Shown here: in pieces, positions 31,736 through 42,297 of the stretch | How the letters are laid out: every line of letters starts with the position of its first letter | Numbering within the stretch: the stretch's first letter is position 1 | Program-made: the position numbers and the translations under genes | Source of the DNA: Entoloma clypeatum | Taxonomy: Eukaryota > Basidiomycota > Agaricomycetes > Agaricales > Entolomataceae | Length of the DNA: 64,000 nucleotides | Direction: 5' to 3' | Assembly (NCBI GenBank): GCA_963565915.1 | Contig: OY751489.1 | Span: 4,650,001-4,714,000 of the forward strand | Notes under the pieces: generated by a model | What the model was told of the DNA's origin: nothing | Seen by the model: only the letters and a program-made list of their open reading frames with translations | The model's database searches: none

Positions 31736-34700
31736 TTACAAGTGCGATAAGGGGCCTGGCTTAGTTGGTTGAGCGGAGTGGAAGTCCGCTACCGTATCCG
31801 CTGTGTGTTCAAGCTCGGATGCGGATAACCAAGAAAACTCTTCACTGGTGTCTTCATAACCTAACCAGCGGACGAGGTAAAGGAGTTTGCATTGTCGTCT
31901 TTTATCGATCTTTGAGTTGATGATTTCCACAATTTTGTATTCGGTTTCTCCTTTGATCTCGAGCGGAGGCGGGGGAGATTGTATCCGATTTGGAATCTCG
32001 TTAGGAGTTGCTGGTTCGAGCATGGATATGTGGAAGACGGGGTGTATAGCATGCATAGTGTCGGGTAGACATAGTATAAAGGAGTGCATGCTGGGTTGGG
32101 CTATAATTTCAAATGGGCCAGCATATTTGTCAGATAACTTTTGGGTGGGTCATGTGGTGCGGAAGAACTTGGCTTTAACAAAGACTTCTTGTCTGATGCG
32201 GAGCGGAGGAGGCGGAGAACGTCGGACGTCCGCAGGGCCTTGATAACGTTGTTGTGCCTCTGCGACAGCAGTCTTTAGTTCTTGATGTAATTCATCTAAG
32301 TCGATGATGTATTGTCGAGCTTTATCAGATGCTAGATCACGTTCTGGATGGAGTGTAATGTCGGGATGATAACCTTTGTTGGCGAAGAATGGTGATACAC
32401 CAGTAGTGGCACTTGGAGTGTTGTTGTAAGTGAACTCCGCAAGCGGAAGCAAAGCGGACCAGTTGTCTTGCTGGTAGTTGCAGAAGATGCGGAGGTATTG
32501 TTCGAGTGTTTGGTTGGTGCATTCGGTTTGACCATCGCCTTCAGGGTGATATCCAGAAGTGAAGTGAAGTCTCATGTTGAGGGCTTTTGCAAGAGAGCGG
32601 AAAAAGCGGGAGACGAATTCAGGTCCGCGATCGGATGTGACATTTTGTGGAACTCCGTGCTTGGAAAAGACGTGAAGCACAAAAAGGTTTGCTAGGTCTT
32701 CGGATGTGCAATTAATGGTGGTAGGAATGAAGATGCCTTGTTTAGTGAGGCGGTCTACAATGACCAAAATCGCATCGGAGCCAGCGGATGTCAGAAGGGG
32801 TTCAATGAAGTCCATGGAAATAGAATGCCAGGGACATTCAGGAATAGGGAGTTGTTTAAGCAGACCGTAGGGTTTATGACGTTGGGGTTTGGCGCGCATA
32901 CAAGTGGTACATGACTTGCAATACTTTTTGACGAAGTCACGCATTCCAGGCCAAGTGTATTCTCATTGGATAAGACTAATAGTCTTATTCTGACCAGGGT
33001 GTCCAGCGAGGATATGGTCGTGCTTATTGCGGAGGATGCGGAGACAGAGGTCGGATGAGTCGGGAACATAGATACATCCATTGTGGAGTAGATAACCTGC
33101 TTCATTCACGATCCAGCATGGATTAGGATTGTCGAGGAAAGAGGTGTAAATGGGATCGGTCGGAAGAGGATGTCGGAGCGGAGCTGATCTGTATCCATGA
33201 TGATTGTGGCACGGAGGACGGGTGTATATAACTCTGTTGCGTGAAGTGAAGTGGTGAGCTGTTCTTGTGTGAAGATGGGTTTGAAGTTGCTTGGATTGAT
33301 GGACAAATAGTCGCTATTTCCCTCTTTAGGGTAGACGTCCCATCATCTACTTAAAAGATCGGGCTTCGTACCTAAACAGCCAGGGCGGAAGCGGATGATG
33401 AGATTGAACTGGCAGAGGTATTCGGACCAATGAGCTTGTCGACGTGATAAAATCTTGGTAGTAGAAAAGTACTCAAGATTTTTGTGGTCCATTATGACAT
33501 TGATCGGAGCAGCGGAGCCTTCAAGGTAGTGACGCCAAACCTTGAATGCATCGTGGATCGCTAATAGTTCTTTGTCGTGGGTGTCATAGTTTAACTTGGG
33601 AGGTGTAAAGGTGCGGGAGTGGAAAGCGACCGGATGGATTTCGTCGTCAGAGGTGCGGATGAAGAGGATCGCACCCAAAGCGTAGTTGGAGGCATCGGTT
33701 TCGACAATAATAGGGCTGTCGGGAATCCAATGCGTAAGAACAGGTGCTGTGGTAAAGGCTTTCTTCAAGGTGTTGAAAGATTCGCGAGCGGAGTCGGAGA
33801 AGTGCCATTGTGTGTTTTTGCAGGTGAGTTGAGTGAGCGGAACGGTGATTTCGGAGTAGTAAGGAATGAATCGACGATAAAAATTGGCAAAACCTAAGAA
33901 AGATTGAATATCTTTGACCTTCCTTGGTTCAGGCCAATCTTGAATAATTTTGACTTTCTTATCCGACATGTGGAGGCCTGTCGGAGAGAGGATAAAGCCA
34001 AGGTATTCAACAGTATCCATAGAAAACTTGCATTTGTCTGCGCGCACGTATAAGCCATGTTGTCGGAGATGTCGGAGGACTTCGCGGACATGCTTCCGAT
34101 GCTCGGAGGGAGAGTCGGAGTAGATGAGGATGTCGTCGAGATATATGGTAACATACTTATCGAGCAGGTCATGGAAGATGTCGTTCATGAAGCATTGAAA
34201 AACAGCTGGGGAGTTGGTGAGTCCAAATGGCATGACAAGCCATTCAAAAGACCCATAGCGCATGCGGAAGGCGGTTTTCCATTCATCTCCTTCTGCTATG
34301 CAGACGAGGTGATAGGCGTGTCAGAGGTCAAGAGCCGTATAAACACTGGCTTTTCCAGTGGTCTGGAGAAGGTTGGATATGAGCGGAAGCGGATATCGGT
34401 CCTTCTTTGAGATTTTGTTAAGACCACGGAAAGCGACGCAAAGATGAAGGGAGCCATCCTTTTTACGAACGAAAAGGATGGGAGCACCGTGCAGAGAGGA
34501 AGAGGGTCGGATGAATCCAATGGTGAGGTGTTCGTCAATGAATTCACAGAGGGCATTGAGTTCGGTTTGTGAAAGGGAGTAGATCAGACCGAACGGAGGA
34601 GCGGAACCCTCTTCAAGTTCAATCTTGAGGTCGTAGGGACGGTGTGGTGGAAGAGTGTCTGCTTGTCCTTTACTGAAGACGTCAGCATAGTCATGGTATT

Positions 34701-35400
34701 CCTCGGGTATGTTTGTCAAGTCAGGGGTGTCGGAAGCAGATGCGGAGTGAGCGGAAACGGAGGGAGTCGAAAGGTGAAGTCAAAAGGATTGTGTACCAGG
34801 CAATTTGCATGCCCTCATAAATGCGGCTGCGTTAATGAGTGAAATCTGCGGAGGTACGATCGGAGGTTCCGGAGGAGGAAGCATAGCTGTCCTACCTTGG
34901 GAGGAGGTCGATGTCGATGTCGGAAACGGCTCTTTTTACATCTGTGGACGGAAAGTGATACTGCCCAATACCCAGTCAATCATAGGATTGTGGCGGGTGA
35001 GCCAGTTGTATCCAAGAACCACGGAAGAAGCGGAGTCGAGCGGAGTAACATAAAAATCCTGTTCAAAAGATTCACCTGAAGGAAAACATATAGGTATTGT
35101 TACAACTTGAGTGATAAACACGTTAGAAGAACCATCGAAAAGCTTTAGTTCTAAAGGCGGAATAGTGGAGGTCGGAAGATCATAAGTGGAGGAAAAGTTA
35201 TTGTCAATAAAACAGTGGGTAGATCCTGAATCAATAAGTGCTGGGACAGAATCTGAAGAGAAAAAAGAAGATGAGATATTGATACGTAAAGAGTTCGGAT
35301 TGGAGAGAGCGGACACGTTAAGTCGGATGGGAGCGGAGGCACGCAGAGAGTCAACGCAGTCCTCAGACCATGCTTCATGAGGACCACTGCCTATTCTTTT
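31736..35400 (-). pseudogene. Gypsy B pol: protease to chromodomain
   Basis: Minus-strand reading. Protease ALIDSGSTHCFIDNNF at about 35240 with VVLGYNWL. RT from [18 protein letters not shown], stop after YTALDL near 34325 (Arg expected), YLDDILIYSD active site at about 34140. RNase H VETDASNYALGAIL and HDKELLAIHDAFKVWRHYLE. Stops and shifts lie near 33343-32950. Integrase: CKSCTTCMRAK, SMDFIEPL, TSDRGPEFVSRFF and GYHPEGDGQTECTNQTLE, then a stop after FFRTT near 32150. Chromodomain TEYKIVEIINSKIDKRRQCK, LVRWLGYEDTSEEFSW, end at 31736. Catalytic residues survive but at least four in-frame stops make it a pseudogene. Several stops are at positions where C has CGA. Confidence 0.92.
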
Positions 35401-36504
35401 GACTCAATCTCCTTACCTTTTTCCTTGGCTTGAGTGCTGACTTGGGCGGCTTTCCCTTTAGCCTTGGAAGCGGAGGAGGTGGACTTGGGACAGTCCTTGA
35501 CAGCGTGTCCGACGCTACTGCAGAATAAGCAAAGGTTATTATCGAAACGACGTTTGCGTTCTTGATATGTCAGTTTGCCGTCTTTGCCTAATTTACTGGA
35601 GAGGTCGGGTTTCGGAGCGGATGTGGAAGCGGAAGCGGTAGCAGGAGCGGAGGGTTTGGTTGATGATGTTTGTGCAGTGGATTGGTTCGGAGCGGATTGT
35701 TTCTTGTCGGACTTGGGAGTGGGTTTATCGGTTCTGGATTTCTCTCGTTGACGTTCCCAGTAGCGAGCATCAATAGTATGAGCCGCGGATCATAGGTCTG
35801 GTAAAGACTTGATCTTGGGTTGTTGGGAGAGGATGTCCTTGATCCGATCCAGAAGTCCGACGTAGTAGTGGTGTCGGAGGGAGTTTTCATCCCAGTCAGT
35901 CTTGGTAGCAAGACATTGGAATTCAACATTGTACTTCAATATCTTTTGATTTTCCTTCATCCGTAGGTTGTCCAACTGTTCTTCGGCTTCGCCCTGAGGG
36001 TCAATGGTACCAAACTCGGAGTGGAGAAGTCGGATGAACTCGGGGAAAGAACCCCGCCAATTGGGTTCATCATTGTCAAGAATGAAGGGTTCAAAAAATT
36101 TGAGTGCTGTGCCTCGGAAGTAAGACATGGCAAAGTTGACTTTGGAATGTTCTGAGTCGAAGTTGTCGTTGTTGGAGAAGTAAAGTTTGCATTGTAAAAT
36201 AAATGCGGAGAGTTTGCGCAGATCAGATCCGTCGAAGGTATCCGGTTCGTTGGCATACGACTTTTTCTTCTTTGTGTCACGATGTTTCAACTCTTTGGTC
36301 ATGAGCAGAATGGCTTCAGCTAGATTGGGTTCCTGATCTGGATTGGAATCGGAGTCCTCCAAATCTCCATGTAAACTACCATCGGAAGGAGGAGGAGATC
36401 CTCCTGGAGGTCCGCCAAATAAGCCAGAATTTAGAGGTGCGGAAGGTTCCGTTGGTGGGTTTAGTGGAGGACTGGCGGGAAGTGGTGGGAGCTGAGAGTC
36501 GGAA
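35401..36504 (-). pseudogene. Gypsy B gag, 3' part
   Basis: Minus-strand gag: a Pro-rich N-terminal segment (36500-36365), the gag core (SYANEPDTFDGSDLRKLSAF, VNFAMSYFRGTALKFFEP), a stop after KIKSLPDL near 35790, then a Ser/Lys/Ala-rich linker and a CCHC knuckle CLFCSSVGHAVKDC at about 35530-35490. The N-terminal exon of this frame lies at 40560-40723, beyond LINE-gamma. Confidence 0.85.
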
Positions 36505-36527
36505 GAAGGCGGAGGAACAAAGGGCAG

Positions 36528-36605
36528 TCTGGCGTAATGGTCATGCTGTCTGCATCTTAGGCTTGATCACCTAGGGAAAGGTCGCCGGTTCGAACCCGGC
36601 TGAAC
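36528..36605 (+). promoter_or_regulatory. tRNA-like Pol III head of LINE-gamma (A box, B box, T arm)
   Basis: TGGCGTAATGG (about 36530-36540) fits an A box. GGTTCGAACCC (about 36590-36600) fits a B box and is the loop side of a perfect T arm (GCCGG/CCGGC around TTCGAAC). The acceptor and anticodon stems do not pair well, so it is tRNA-derived rather than a tRNA gene. Confidence 0.6.
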
Positions 36606-37404
36606 TCAACACCTTGTAAGTCTACCGTGGGAACGTCTCCTAAGGTAGCATAAAGTTGAGGGTGCACGAAGTAGTCATGTGTCATTACCTAATACATCAC
36701 ATGATGGAACGTGTTGCCGCAACACCCCAAGTAGCCTCCGCCCCATGGGGTGTATGGTGATGCCCGTAAAGGGACCGAACAACTGGATAGGGGATGATAA
36801 GAGGGGGAATCCGGAAAAACAAACCGAATATGGGATATGCCCCCATCAGGTCACCCCCCCCTGCATAAATTGAACCTCCATTGGGGTAACTCCCTTGTTA
36901 GAGGGGTTCCACTCTCGCTTGCAGGCCGCATCACTGGGGGGGCTCGTGGTGTATCCATGTGCTGGTTCCCTGGGTATGTACTAGGCTGAGAGGTGCTATG
37001 TAGGTCGTTAGTCATCTGCCTGTGGGCCCACATCACTGGGCTTTAACTCCCTGGGTATGTCAAAGGGTCTTAACAACTCCGGATCAGTGGCTTGTCCCTG
37101 AGTGATCCATCCGGTTGGGCGATGGCAAGACAGAGATCCTGGACAGTGTGGGGATCCGCGCCAGATGGCATCAGCGAACCACCTGCCAGGGAACGGGAAA
37201 CTGGGGCGGACGTGGTCTTCGGGCCGAAACCTGCCGAGTGTAAAAGACTCCTCCAGCGGGCCGTAGCAGACAGGGACAGTCCCTCTGATCTGGCTCGAGA
37301 GCACTATATCCTCTGTCGGTTCTCCTGATGTAGTAATAAGTCAGGTGAGAATCTAAGTTGATTCCGGGGTGGGGCTGTAAAAAGCCGGGGCAAAAACCCC
37401 ATAA
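36606..37404 (+). other. LINE-gamma 5' non-coding region
   Basis: No coding frame supported. The phrase ccctgggtatgt occurs twice (about 36967 and 37049). Origin unknown; it may be a chimeric 5' part acquired by template switching. Confidence 0.5.
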
Positions 37405-40400
37405 TACCAGGCTCCTCCCGCAAGGGGGGGGCCTAAACTTCGCTTCCACAAGTCCTTCCAGTCTGCCGAAGCACGACCTGTCGACCCCGACAGGCTGCGC
37501 AGTACTCTAGAACCTCAGCCCAAAAGGGCTTGGGTTCCATTCACTTCGCAAGAGGTCCTCCAGGCCCTGGCCGGTTGTTCGAGCCGGTCAGCCCCAGGTC
37601 CTGACCATCTTACGTGGACTCACCTCAAGTGCCTAACCGCACATAAACAAATCTTGGAGCTGTTCGTCTGGACCCTGAACGCCTGCCTCTCGGCGGGGTT
37701 TTGGCCTGACGCCTTCAAAATCTCAACGACCGTCATTATTCCTAAACCAAATAAGCCGGCGTACGACGTTCCCAAAGCATTTCGACCCATCGTGCTTCTA
37801 AACACCCTGGGCAAACTCTTTGAGAAAGCTATCGCTAACAGACTCCAGTGGGAACTAGCCCGCCATGGTCTACTGCACCCAGGTCAATTCGGGGGGGTTC
37901 GTCAGAACTCCACCGAAGACGCCGGACAATTCCTTACCCACCTCATACGTGCAGGATGGGCGAGGAAACTCAAGACAAGCGTTGTCGCCATTGACTTGGC
38001 CCAATACTTTCCCTCCCTTAACCACTCGGTTATATCGCTCATACTAGATAGGATGGGGTTCCCCGACACTGTCGTGGATTTCTTCTCAAATTACCTAGTA
38101 GGGAGACAGACTCAATACGCCTGGGAGGACGACCTCTCAGACCTCTTCTCTGTGGACATTGGCGTAGGTCAGGGCTCTGCCCTCTCCCCTGTGCTATCGT
38201 CCATCTACCTCGCCCCGCTGATGTACGCATTCCAAGCCGAACAACCGCAGGCTAGCCTCATTTCCTACGTCGACGACGGGACTATCATAGTCCAATCTGA
38301 GACGTGGAAGGAAAACCTCGCCAAATTAAAAAAGGCATACAAATGTCTGTTTGAGCTGACCACAGCCCTCGGGCTTGTCCTTGAACACTCTAAATCGGAG
38401 GCGTTCCATTTTTCCAGGAAGAATGGCGACGATAACCCCCCGGTTGACCTCGGGTTTGCGCCCTTCACCGGCGACTCCCCTCTCGTCCCCAAGACCTTCT
38501 GGAGGTACTTGGGCTTCTTCTTCGACCGCAAGCTACTCTTTACTGAGCACGCGAAGCGGTATGCCACTAAGGCCTTCTCAGCAACGGGAGCCTTACTATC
38601 CCTGGGAAACTCAGTCCGTGGACTCACTCCCAAACACAAACGCACCCTGTACCGATCGTGTATTTTGCCGATCGCGCTATACGGTGCTAATCTTTGGAAC
38701 TTCGACGGCGCCCGCAACAAGGGTGTCGTCAAGTCTATCTCCAAAGTCCAAAGACGCGCAGCGCTATGGATCTTGGGAGCCTTCCGTACCACCCCCACAG
38801 GGGCGGTCGAAACACTTGCTGGCCTGCCTCCGGTGCACTTGCACCTCAAGAAGCTCTCCTGCAGAAACCGTGTCCGCATGCACTCCCTTGCACCCAGACA
38901 CATGACCGTCATGGTATGCGACGAGGATGACCCCTCCAAGCGTCCGTGGTACTCCCCGGAGTTTATGTACAACCTTAAATCCCCCCTCGTCGATATCTGG
39001 GCATACCGTGCAAATGTGACTGTCCCCCTATCGCCCTTTAATAACTACAACGAACCAGGAAAACGCGTCCTCGACCGATTCCCTGAACGCGTAATTCACG
39101 ACATTACCCTTATCCGCGGCAAAACCGCTAAGGATCGTGCCGAAGCCAGAAAGGCGCGCCTCATCACCCTTAACAAGGTGTTTGACGCCAACATCTGCTC
39201 CAATAAAGCCGCCGTCATTGTCACTGACGCGGCAGTCCCCTCCCTTTCGTCGGGCCACCAAGCTGTTGCAGCCTGGGAAACCTGGCACAAAGGGCACTCC
39301 ATCGACAAAGACTGGGCGGCCGGCGGCCTCGCAGTCTCTGATGACACTGAAACCTTAGCTATCGGACATGGGTTCTCGAACCTGGTCAGTCTGCTAGGGG
39401 GTCTCTCTCAACTGGAAGAAATCCATATTTTCACCGACTCTGTCAACGCCATTCGGCGCGCCACAGACCCGGATCTCCACTCCTCGCAGGCAACTGCGCT
39501 CGCTATCATCAGTAACCTGATTCCTTGGTTTGAGGAACCCGGTCTGAATCCCAAGGTCATCTTTCACCATGTCCCCGATTCTTCGGACCATGGATTCGAA
39601 CCCCACCGTGCAGTGCACGACTTCGCCTCCTCGATTCGCATTGAGTGTGGTGAGTCGGCCTCCAGATCCCTTGACTTCAACACGAAGCAATTCACGGACG
39701 ACATGCTCGGTGACTGGGACAATCTGTACCAGTCCCCCAAGTATGTTGGCCGACACTATCAATTCCCGAGATCGTGCGTCAGACGCCAGGACCACGCTCG
39801 GGCCAAACGTATGAAGCCGTCCCATCTCAAGGGCGGCACATGGCTCAAGGATGTGGGTCACTCCCAATCCCTCACGGCACAAATGGTCCGCGGCCTCACC
39901 AGCCACGCCCCAATTGGCCACTATAGACATAGGTTCAACATCGGTGACAAGGTTGAACAATGCGACTGTGGTCTGGGGTCCGTTGAGGACTTCGCCCACG
40001 TTTTCTACAAATGTCTGCACCACCCCACCAGGCCACCAGACATGCCCACCTTCTCGAGGAACTCCCCCACCTGGGACGTCTTCGGGAAATTTATCATGGA
40101 TAACCCAGGGGCATTTGCCTTCCGGGATTGTCCAAAGCCCAACACAACCGTCGGCGGTAGTCGCGTGGTAGCGCGCTGGGTTCAAAGGGGTGCAGCCCCC
40201 TCTGGCAAGCGAACGCGATCGAAGGATAAGAACCGCACAGGCGCTTCTTTGGGGGGCAGGGCGCAGACACCCCCCAGCGCCGCTAACGGCCAACCTCACA
40301 AGGTTGGAGTGCTCTTGTACCGCGCGGCCGAATACTCGGGTGCGCATACTAACGCGTTTGTCTATAACAAACTCCCCCGTCCTGGCGCGAGGACTCAACA

Positions 40401-40443
40401 GCTCGACGGAGCTTTGCGCCGCTTGTTCTTCTTGCGTACGTAG
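37405..40443 (+). CDS. LINE-gamma reverse transcriptase-RNase H protein
   Basis: An open frame of about 1010 codons with no ATG near its 5' end; it opens after a TAA at 37402. It contains the pre-RT motif (GCSSRSAPGPDHLTWTHLK), the RT palm (STTVIIPKPNKP, FRPIVLLNTLGKLFEKAIAN, VAIDLAQYFPSLNHSVI, GVGQGSALSPVLSSIYL) with active site SYVDDGT at about 38260, thumb (RRAALWILGAFRTTP), RNase H (VTDAAVPSLSSGHQAV at about 39220, HIFTDSVNAIRRATD) and a C-terminal Cys/His segment (CDCGLGSVEDFAHVFYKC). No endonuclease domain precedes RT. It ends in FFLRT at 40443 before the A tail. With no stop it is probably recent. The start codon is unresolved, so it may be the 3' part of a longer protein. Confidence 0.9.
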   Translation, partial: YQAPPARGGPKLRFHKSFQSAEARPVDPDRLRSTLEPQPKRAWVPFTSQEVLQALAGCSSRSAPGPDHLTWTHLKCLTAHKQILELFVWTLNACLSAGFWPDAFKISTTVIIPKPNKPAYDVPKAFRPIVLLNTLGKLFEKAIANRLQWELARHGLLHPGQFGGVRQNSTEDAGQFLTHLIRAGWARKLKTSVVAIDLAQYFPSLNHSVISLILDRMGFPDTVVDFFSNYLVGRQTQYAWEDDLSDLFSVDIGVGQGSALSPVLSSIYLAPLMYAFQAEQPQASLISYVDDGTIIVQSETWKENLAKLKKAYKCLFELTTALGLVLEHSKSEAFHFSRKNGDDNPPVDLGFAPFTGDSPLVPKTFWRYLGFFFDRKLLFTEHAKRYATKAFSATGALLSLGNSVRGLTPKHKRTLYRSCILPIALYGANLWNFDGARNKGVVKSISKVQRRAALWILGAFRTTPTGAVETLAGLPPVHLHLKKLSCRNRVRMHSLAPRHMTVMVCDEDDPSKRPWYSPEFMYNLKSPLVDIWAYRANVTVPLSPFNNYNEPGKRVLDRFPERVIHDITLIRGKTAKDRAEARKARLITLNKVFDANICSNKAAVIVTDAAVPSLSSGHQAVAAWETWHKGHSIDKDWAAGGLAVSDDTETLAIGHGFSNLVSLLGGLSQLEEIHIFTDSVNAIRRATDPDLHSSQATALAIISNLIPWFEEPGLNPKVIFHHVPDSSDHGFEPHRAVHDFASSIRIECGESASRSLDFNTKQFTDDMLGDWDNLYQSPKYVGRHYQFPRSCVRRQDHARAKRMKPSHLKGGTWLKDVGHSQSLTAQMVRGLTSHAPIGHYRHRFNIGDKVEQCDCGLGSVEDFAHVFYKCLHHPTRPPDMPTFSRNSPTWDVFGKFIMDNPGAFAFRDCPKPNTTVGGSRVVARWVQRGAAPSGKRTRSKDKNRTGASLGGRAQTPPSAANGQPHKVGVLLYRAAEYSGAHTNAFVYNKLPRPGARTQQLDGALRRLFFLRT

Positions 40444-40559
40444 GTCCTCGGACCGATGTAGTTTACTCTATGTCAAGCGGACTGTACCCTTAGTATACCG
40501 CTATACAAATTGTTGAGGAAAAAAAAAAAAAAAAAAAAAAAAAAGAAGGCGGAGGAACA

Positions 40560-40723
40560 GATGGTCCAGGGGTAGGAGCAGATGATGATGCTGTGGCTCC
40601 TCGAGGGGTAATGGTTACATTGCGTGTTCCTCAAAGAAAAGCAGAGTGTGGTGTGGATGATGAACGTTCTGCTGCTGCACGAGCAGTCCTAGTTGTTCGT
40701 ACTGTATTACGGGTTTGAGACAT
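40560..40723 (-). pseudogene. Gypsy B gag, N-terminal part
   Basis: Starts at the ATG at 40723 (MSQTRNTVRTTRTARAAAE). It has one stop after SAFL (TGA) and continues Pro/Ser-rich to the LINE-gamma insertion. It rejoins the Pro-rich segment at 36500. Confidence 0.75.
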
Positions 40724-40761
40724 GTGGGTAGAGGTTGTTGGGTAAATCAAAGAATGGTGGT

Positions 40762-40772
40762 AGTTCAAATAT
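40762..40772 (-). other. Self-complementary primer binding site of gypsy B
   Basis: Minus strand ATATTTGAACT, two bases after the 5' LTR, is complementary to AGTTCAAATAT at 41022-41012 in the LTR, 33 nt after the TATA start (41055). Confidence 0.7.
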
Positions 40773-40774
40773 AC

Positions 40775-41291
40775 TGTCACGTAGCGTTTTTCTCAACATC
40801 GGAAAATGTCGGACAAGTCGGAGCGGAGTAGCGGAGGAGTGGATGCGATAAGTGCGACGTTGGCAGAAAGGACCTGGCTTCAACTTGTGCGTTGCGCCCC
40901 GCTCTTTGATGTGGTCCTCGATTTCGGATTGGCGGATGTCGGATGAGCGGAGGTGACGGAGAGAATGCTCAAAAGCAAGTAGAGACGAATGCGAATGAGG
41001 TGTAACATATGATATTTGAACTGAGGTTCTACGACAGGTTTGTACACTATTTATAGTAGACTAGAATGATCAGCATTACTATAAGTGATGTGCAGATATC
41101 GGAGTTGACCATCAGAACATTCGGAGTACGGAGAGTAGCAAATGAAAAGTGAACAACATATGTCTACTTGTAAGTATGGTTGAGATGTTACGTAGTAGAA
41201 GTATAATCAGAATGTTGTTGGAGCGGATGTTGGAGCGGATGAATCGTCGGAGTTGTCGGATAAGTCGGATGTGAATCGTATGGTTATGACA
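40775..41291 (-). repeat. 5' LTR of gypsy B with promoter
   Basis: 517-bp LTR; TATAAATA (41055-41048, minus) and predicted start AGTTCAAATAT at 41022. Confidence 0.93.
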
Positions 41292-41556
41292 ATCCCATTT
41301 CAAAGAGTCGTCGGGCAACGCCGGTTCCCCCACGAATTGCGAGAGCAGCCCAGCCTTACACACTTGCTCAAGATATAATCATTCAATATTCAATCTCTCG
41401 CAAGCGTCAGCAAGCTCTCCCTGGAAGTCTTTAACCGACATAGCCCAAAGATAACCACCACATGTGTCTATCTTTGTTTTAAACTCGTCGAACTCTAATG
41501 GGTCATTCTTTTCCACATTAGGGATACCATTTTCCTTATCGGGATACTCATACCGT
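41292..41556 (-). pseudogene. Gypsy A RNase H-integrase linker
   Basis: Minus-strand reading RYEYPDKENGIPNVEKND, then LEFDEFKTKIDTCGGYL and SVKDFQGELADACERLNIE. It links RNase H (now at 54982, plus strand) to the integrase zinc domain (30066). When one copy of the 4-bp duplication (ccgt at 41553-41556; acag at 54979-54982, which reads ctgt on the other strand) is removed, RNase H ...DGPP continues in frame into RYEYPD. Confidence 0.7.
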
Positions 41557-42297
41557 TGATAAGGCCGCGATGCGTCTAGGCCTAAAATCTGCGCATTTTG
41601 CACCCTTTCACACTATCTCTAAGGGATATAGAGAGTCCTAGATGAGCTCCGATTCTGAGGACTTAGTGGCGACGTTAGAGAGAGACCAGCGACCCTGGCA
41701 ACAAGACTATTGAGTGCCTCTCACAACGAAGCGTGAAACAAGGAGATGGGTTATATTGGAGTTATCAATGACACTAGCACTGTCTACCATATGTCAGGGC
41801 TTGACCAGAGACATTCTCACGAGAGGTTTGGTCAACGTGCGCTGTGCTTCACGTCCAAATCGTCTGTATCGGGAATATCAAAATGACATCGGATGATACA
41901 GACCGAGATCGGGTTTGATATGTCGCAATCAATGTGACCTTATGGTGAACTTTGATAGAGATTGAATCTGATGGGTGGCTTACCGAGGCAACCCTTAATT
42001 GATGCAGTTGATACCTCATGTGAAATAGTGGCCTCTCCAGTGCGGCAGAGGTTCAGATATGGAAAAGGGGTGTATCTGTGGCATTGTCTACCACATGGGC
42101 GCATCGAAACGACTTTAGTGAAGGTCATTTGACTGGATACCATTTATCAATACCACATGCAACCCTTTTCTATATTTATTGCTGCTCATGTATAAAATCT
42201 CGTAGTTTCATCATAGATAGGTTAGGTTAGATTGTGCCCCAGAATTGATAGCATTTGTCTTGTGCATCTGTCGTTGTTTGCAAGTATCATTGAAGCC
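41557..42297 (+). repeat. Solo A-type LTR, left half (inversion-split)
   Basis: Begins TGATAAGGCC like the 5' LTR at 46792 and follows it to TGAAGCC at about 42297, then switches to LINE sequence. A stretch present in 46792-47994 (about 46936-47018) is missing here. The other half is 54983-55369, inverted. Confidence 0.88.

Larger units (their letters stand above)
36520..40544 (+). mobile_element. LINE-gamma with tRNA-like 5' head
   Basis: 4025-bp non-LTR element on the plus strand with a 15-bp TSD and a 26-A tail (40519-40544). The 5' end (36528-36605) carries Pol III-like A and B boxes. About 800 bp of non-coding sequence follow, then one long RT/RNase H frame. The usual N-terminal endonuclease is absent. 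It sits in gag of gypsy B. Confidence 0.93.
36505..40559. repeat. TSD pair of LINE-gamma
   Basis: gaaggcggaggaaca at 36505-36519 and 40545-40559: a 15-base target duplication. Confidence 0.93.
30067..41291 (-). mobile_element. Gypsy B, chromovirus with antisense accessory gene
   Basis: LTR element on the minus strand with LTRs at 30067-30597 and 40775-41291 (TGTCATAACC to ACGTGACA/ATGTGACA in the sense strand), TSD atccc (30062-30066, 41292-41296), a purine tract at the left LTR and a self-complementary primer site at the right LTR. It codes for gag, protease, RT, RNase H, integrase and chromodomain, with an antisense gene between pol and the 3' LTR. Gag is split by LINE-gamma. Pol has at least five stops. 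It lies in the RNase H-integrase linker of gypsy A. Confidence 0.94.
10713..41556 (-). mobile_element. Gypsy A, 3' portion (linker, integrase, accessory genes, 3' LTR) with nested inserts
   Basis: The minus-strand part of gypsy A. In the element sense it holds the RNase H-integrase linker (41556-41292), the integrase zinc domain (30066-29629), the integrase core to C-terminus (24375-23304), two antisense spliced genes (A2, A1; 23105-18140), the polypurine tract (17789-17780) and the 3' LTR (17779-10713). It is interrupted by copia-1, LINE-beta, copia-2 and gypsy B, each with its own TSD. Its other half (5' LTR, gag, protease, RT, RNase H) is at 46792-54982 on the plus strand after an inversion. 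Confidence 0.82.

Noticed and set aside
36528..36605. A genuine tRNA gene
   Set aside because: Only the T arm pairs perfectly; acceptor and anticodon stems fail, and the sequence lies inside the LINE-gamma target duplications.
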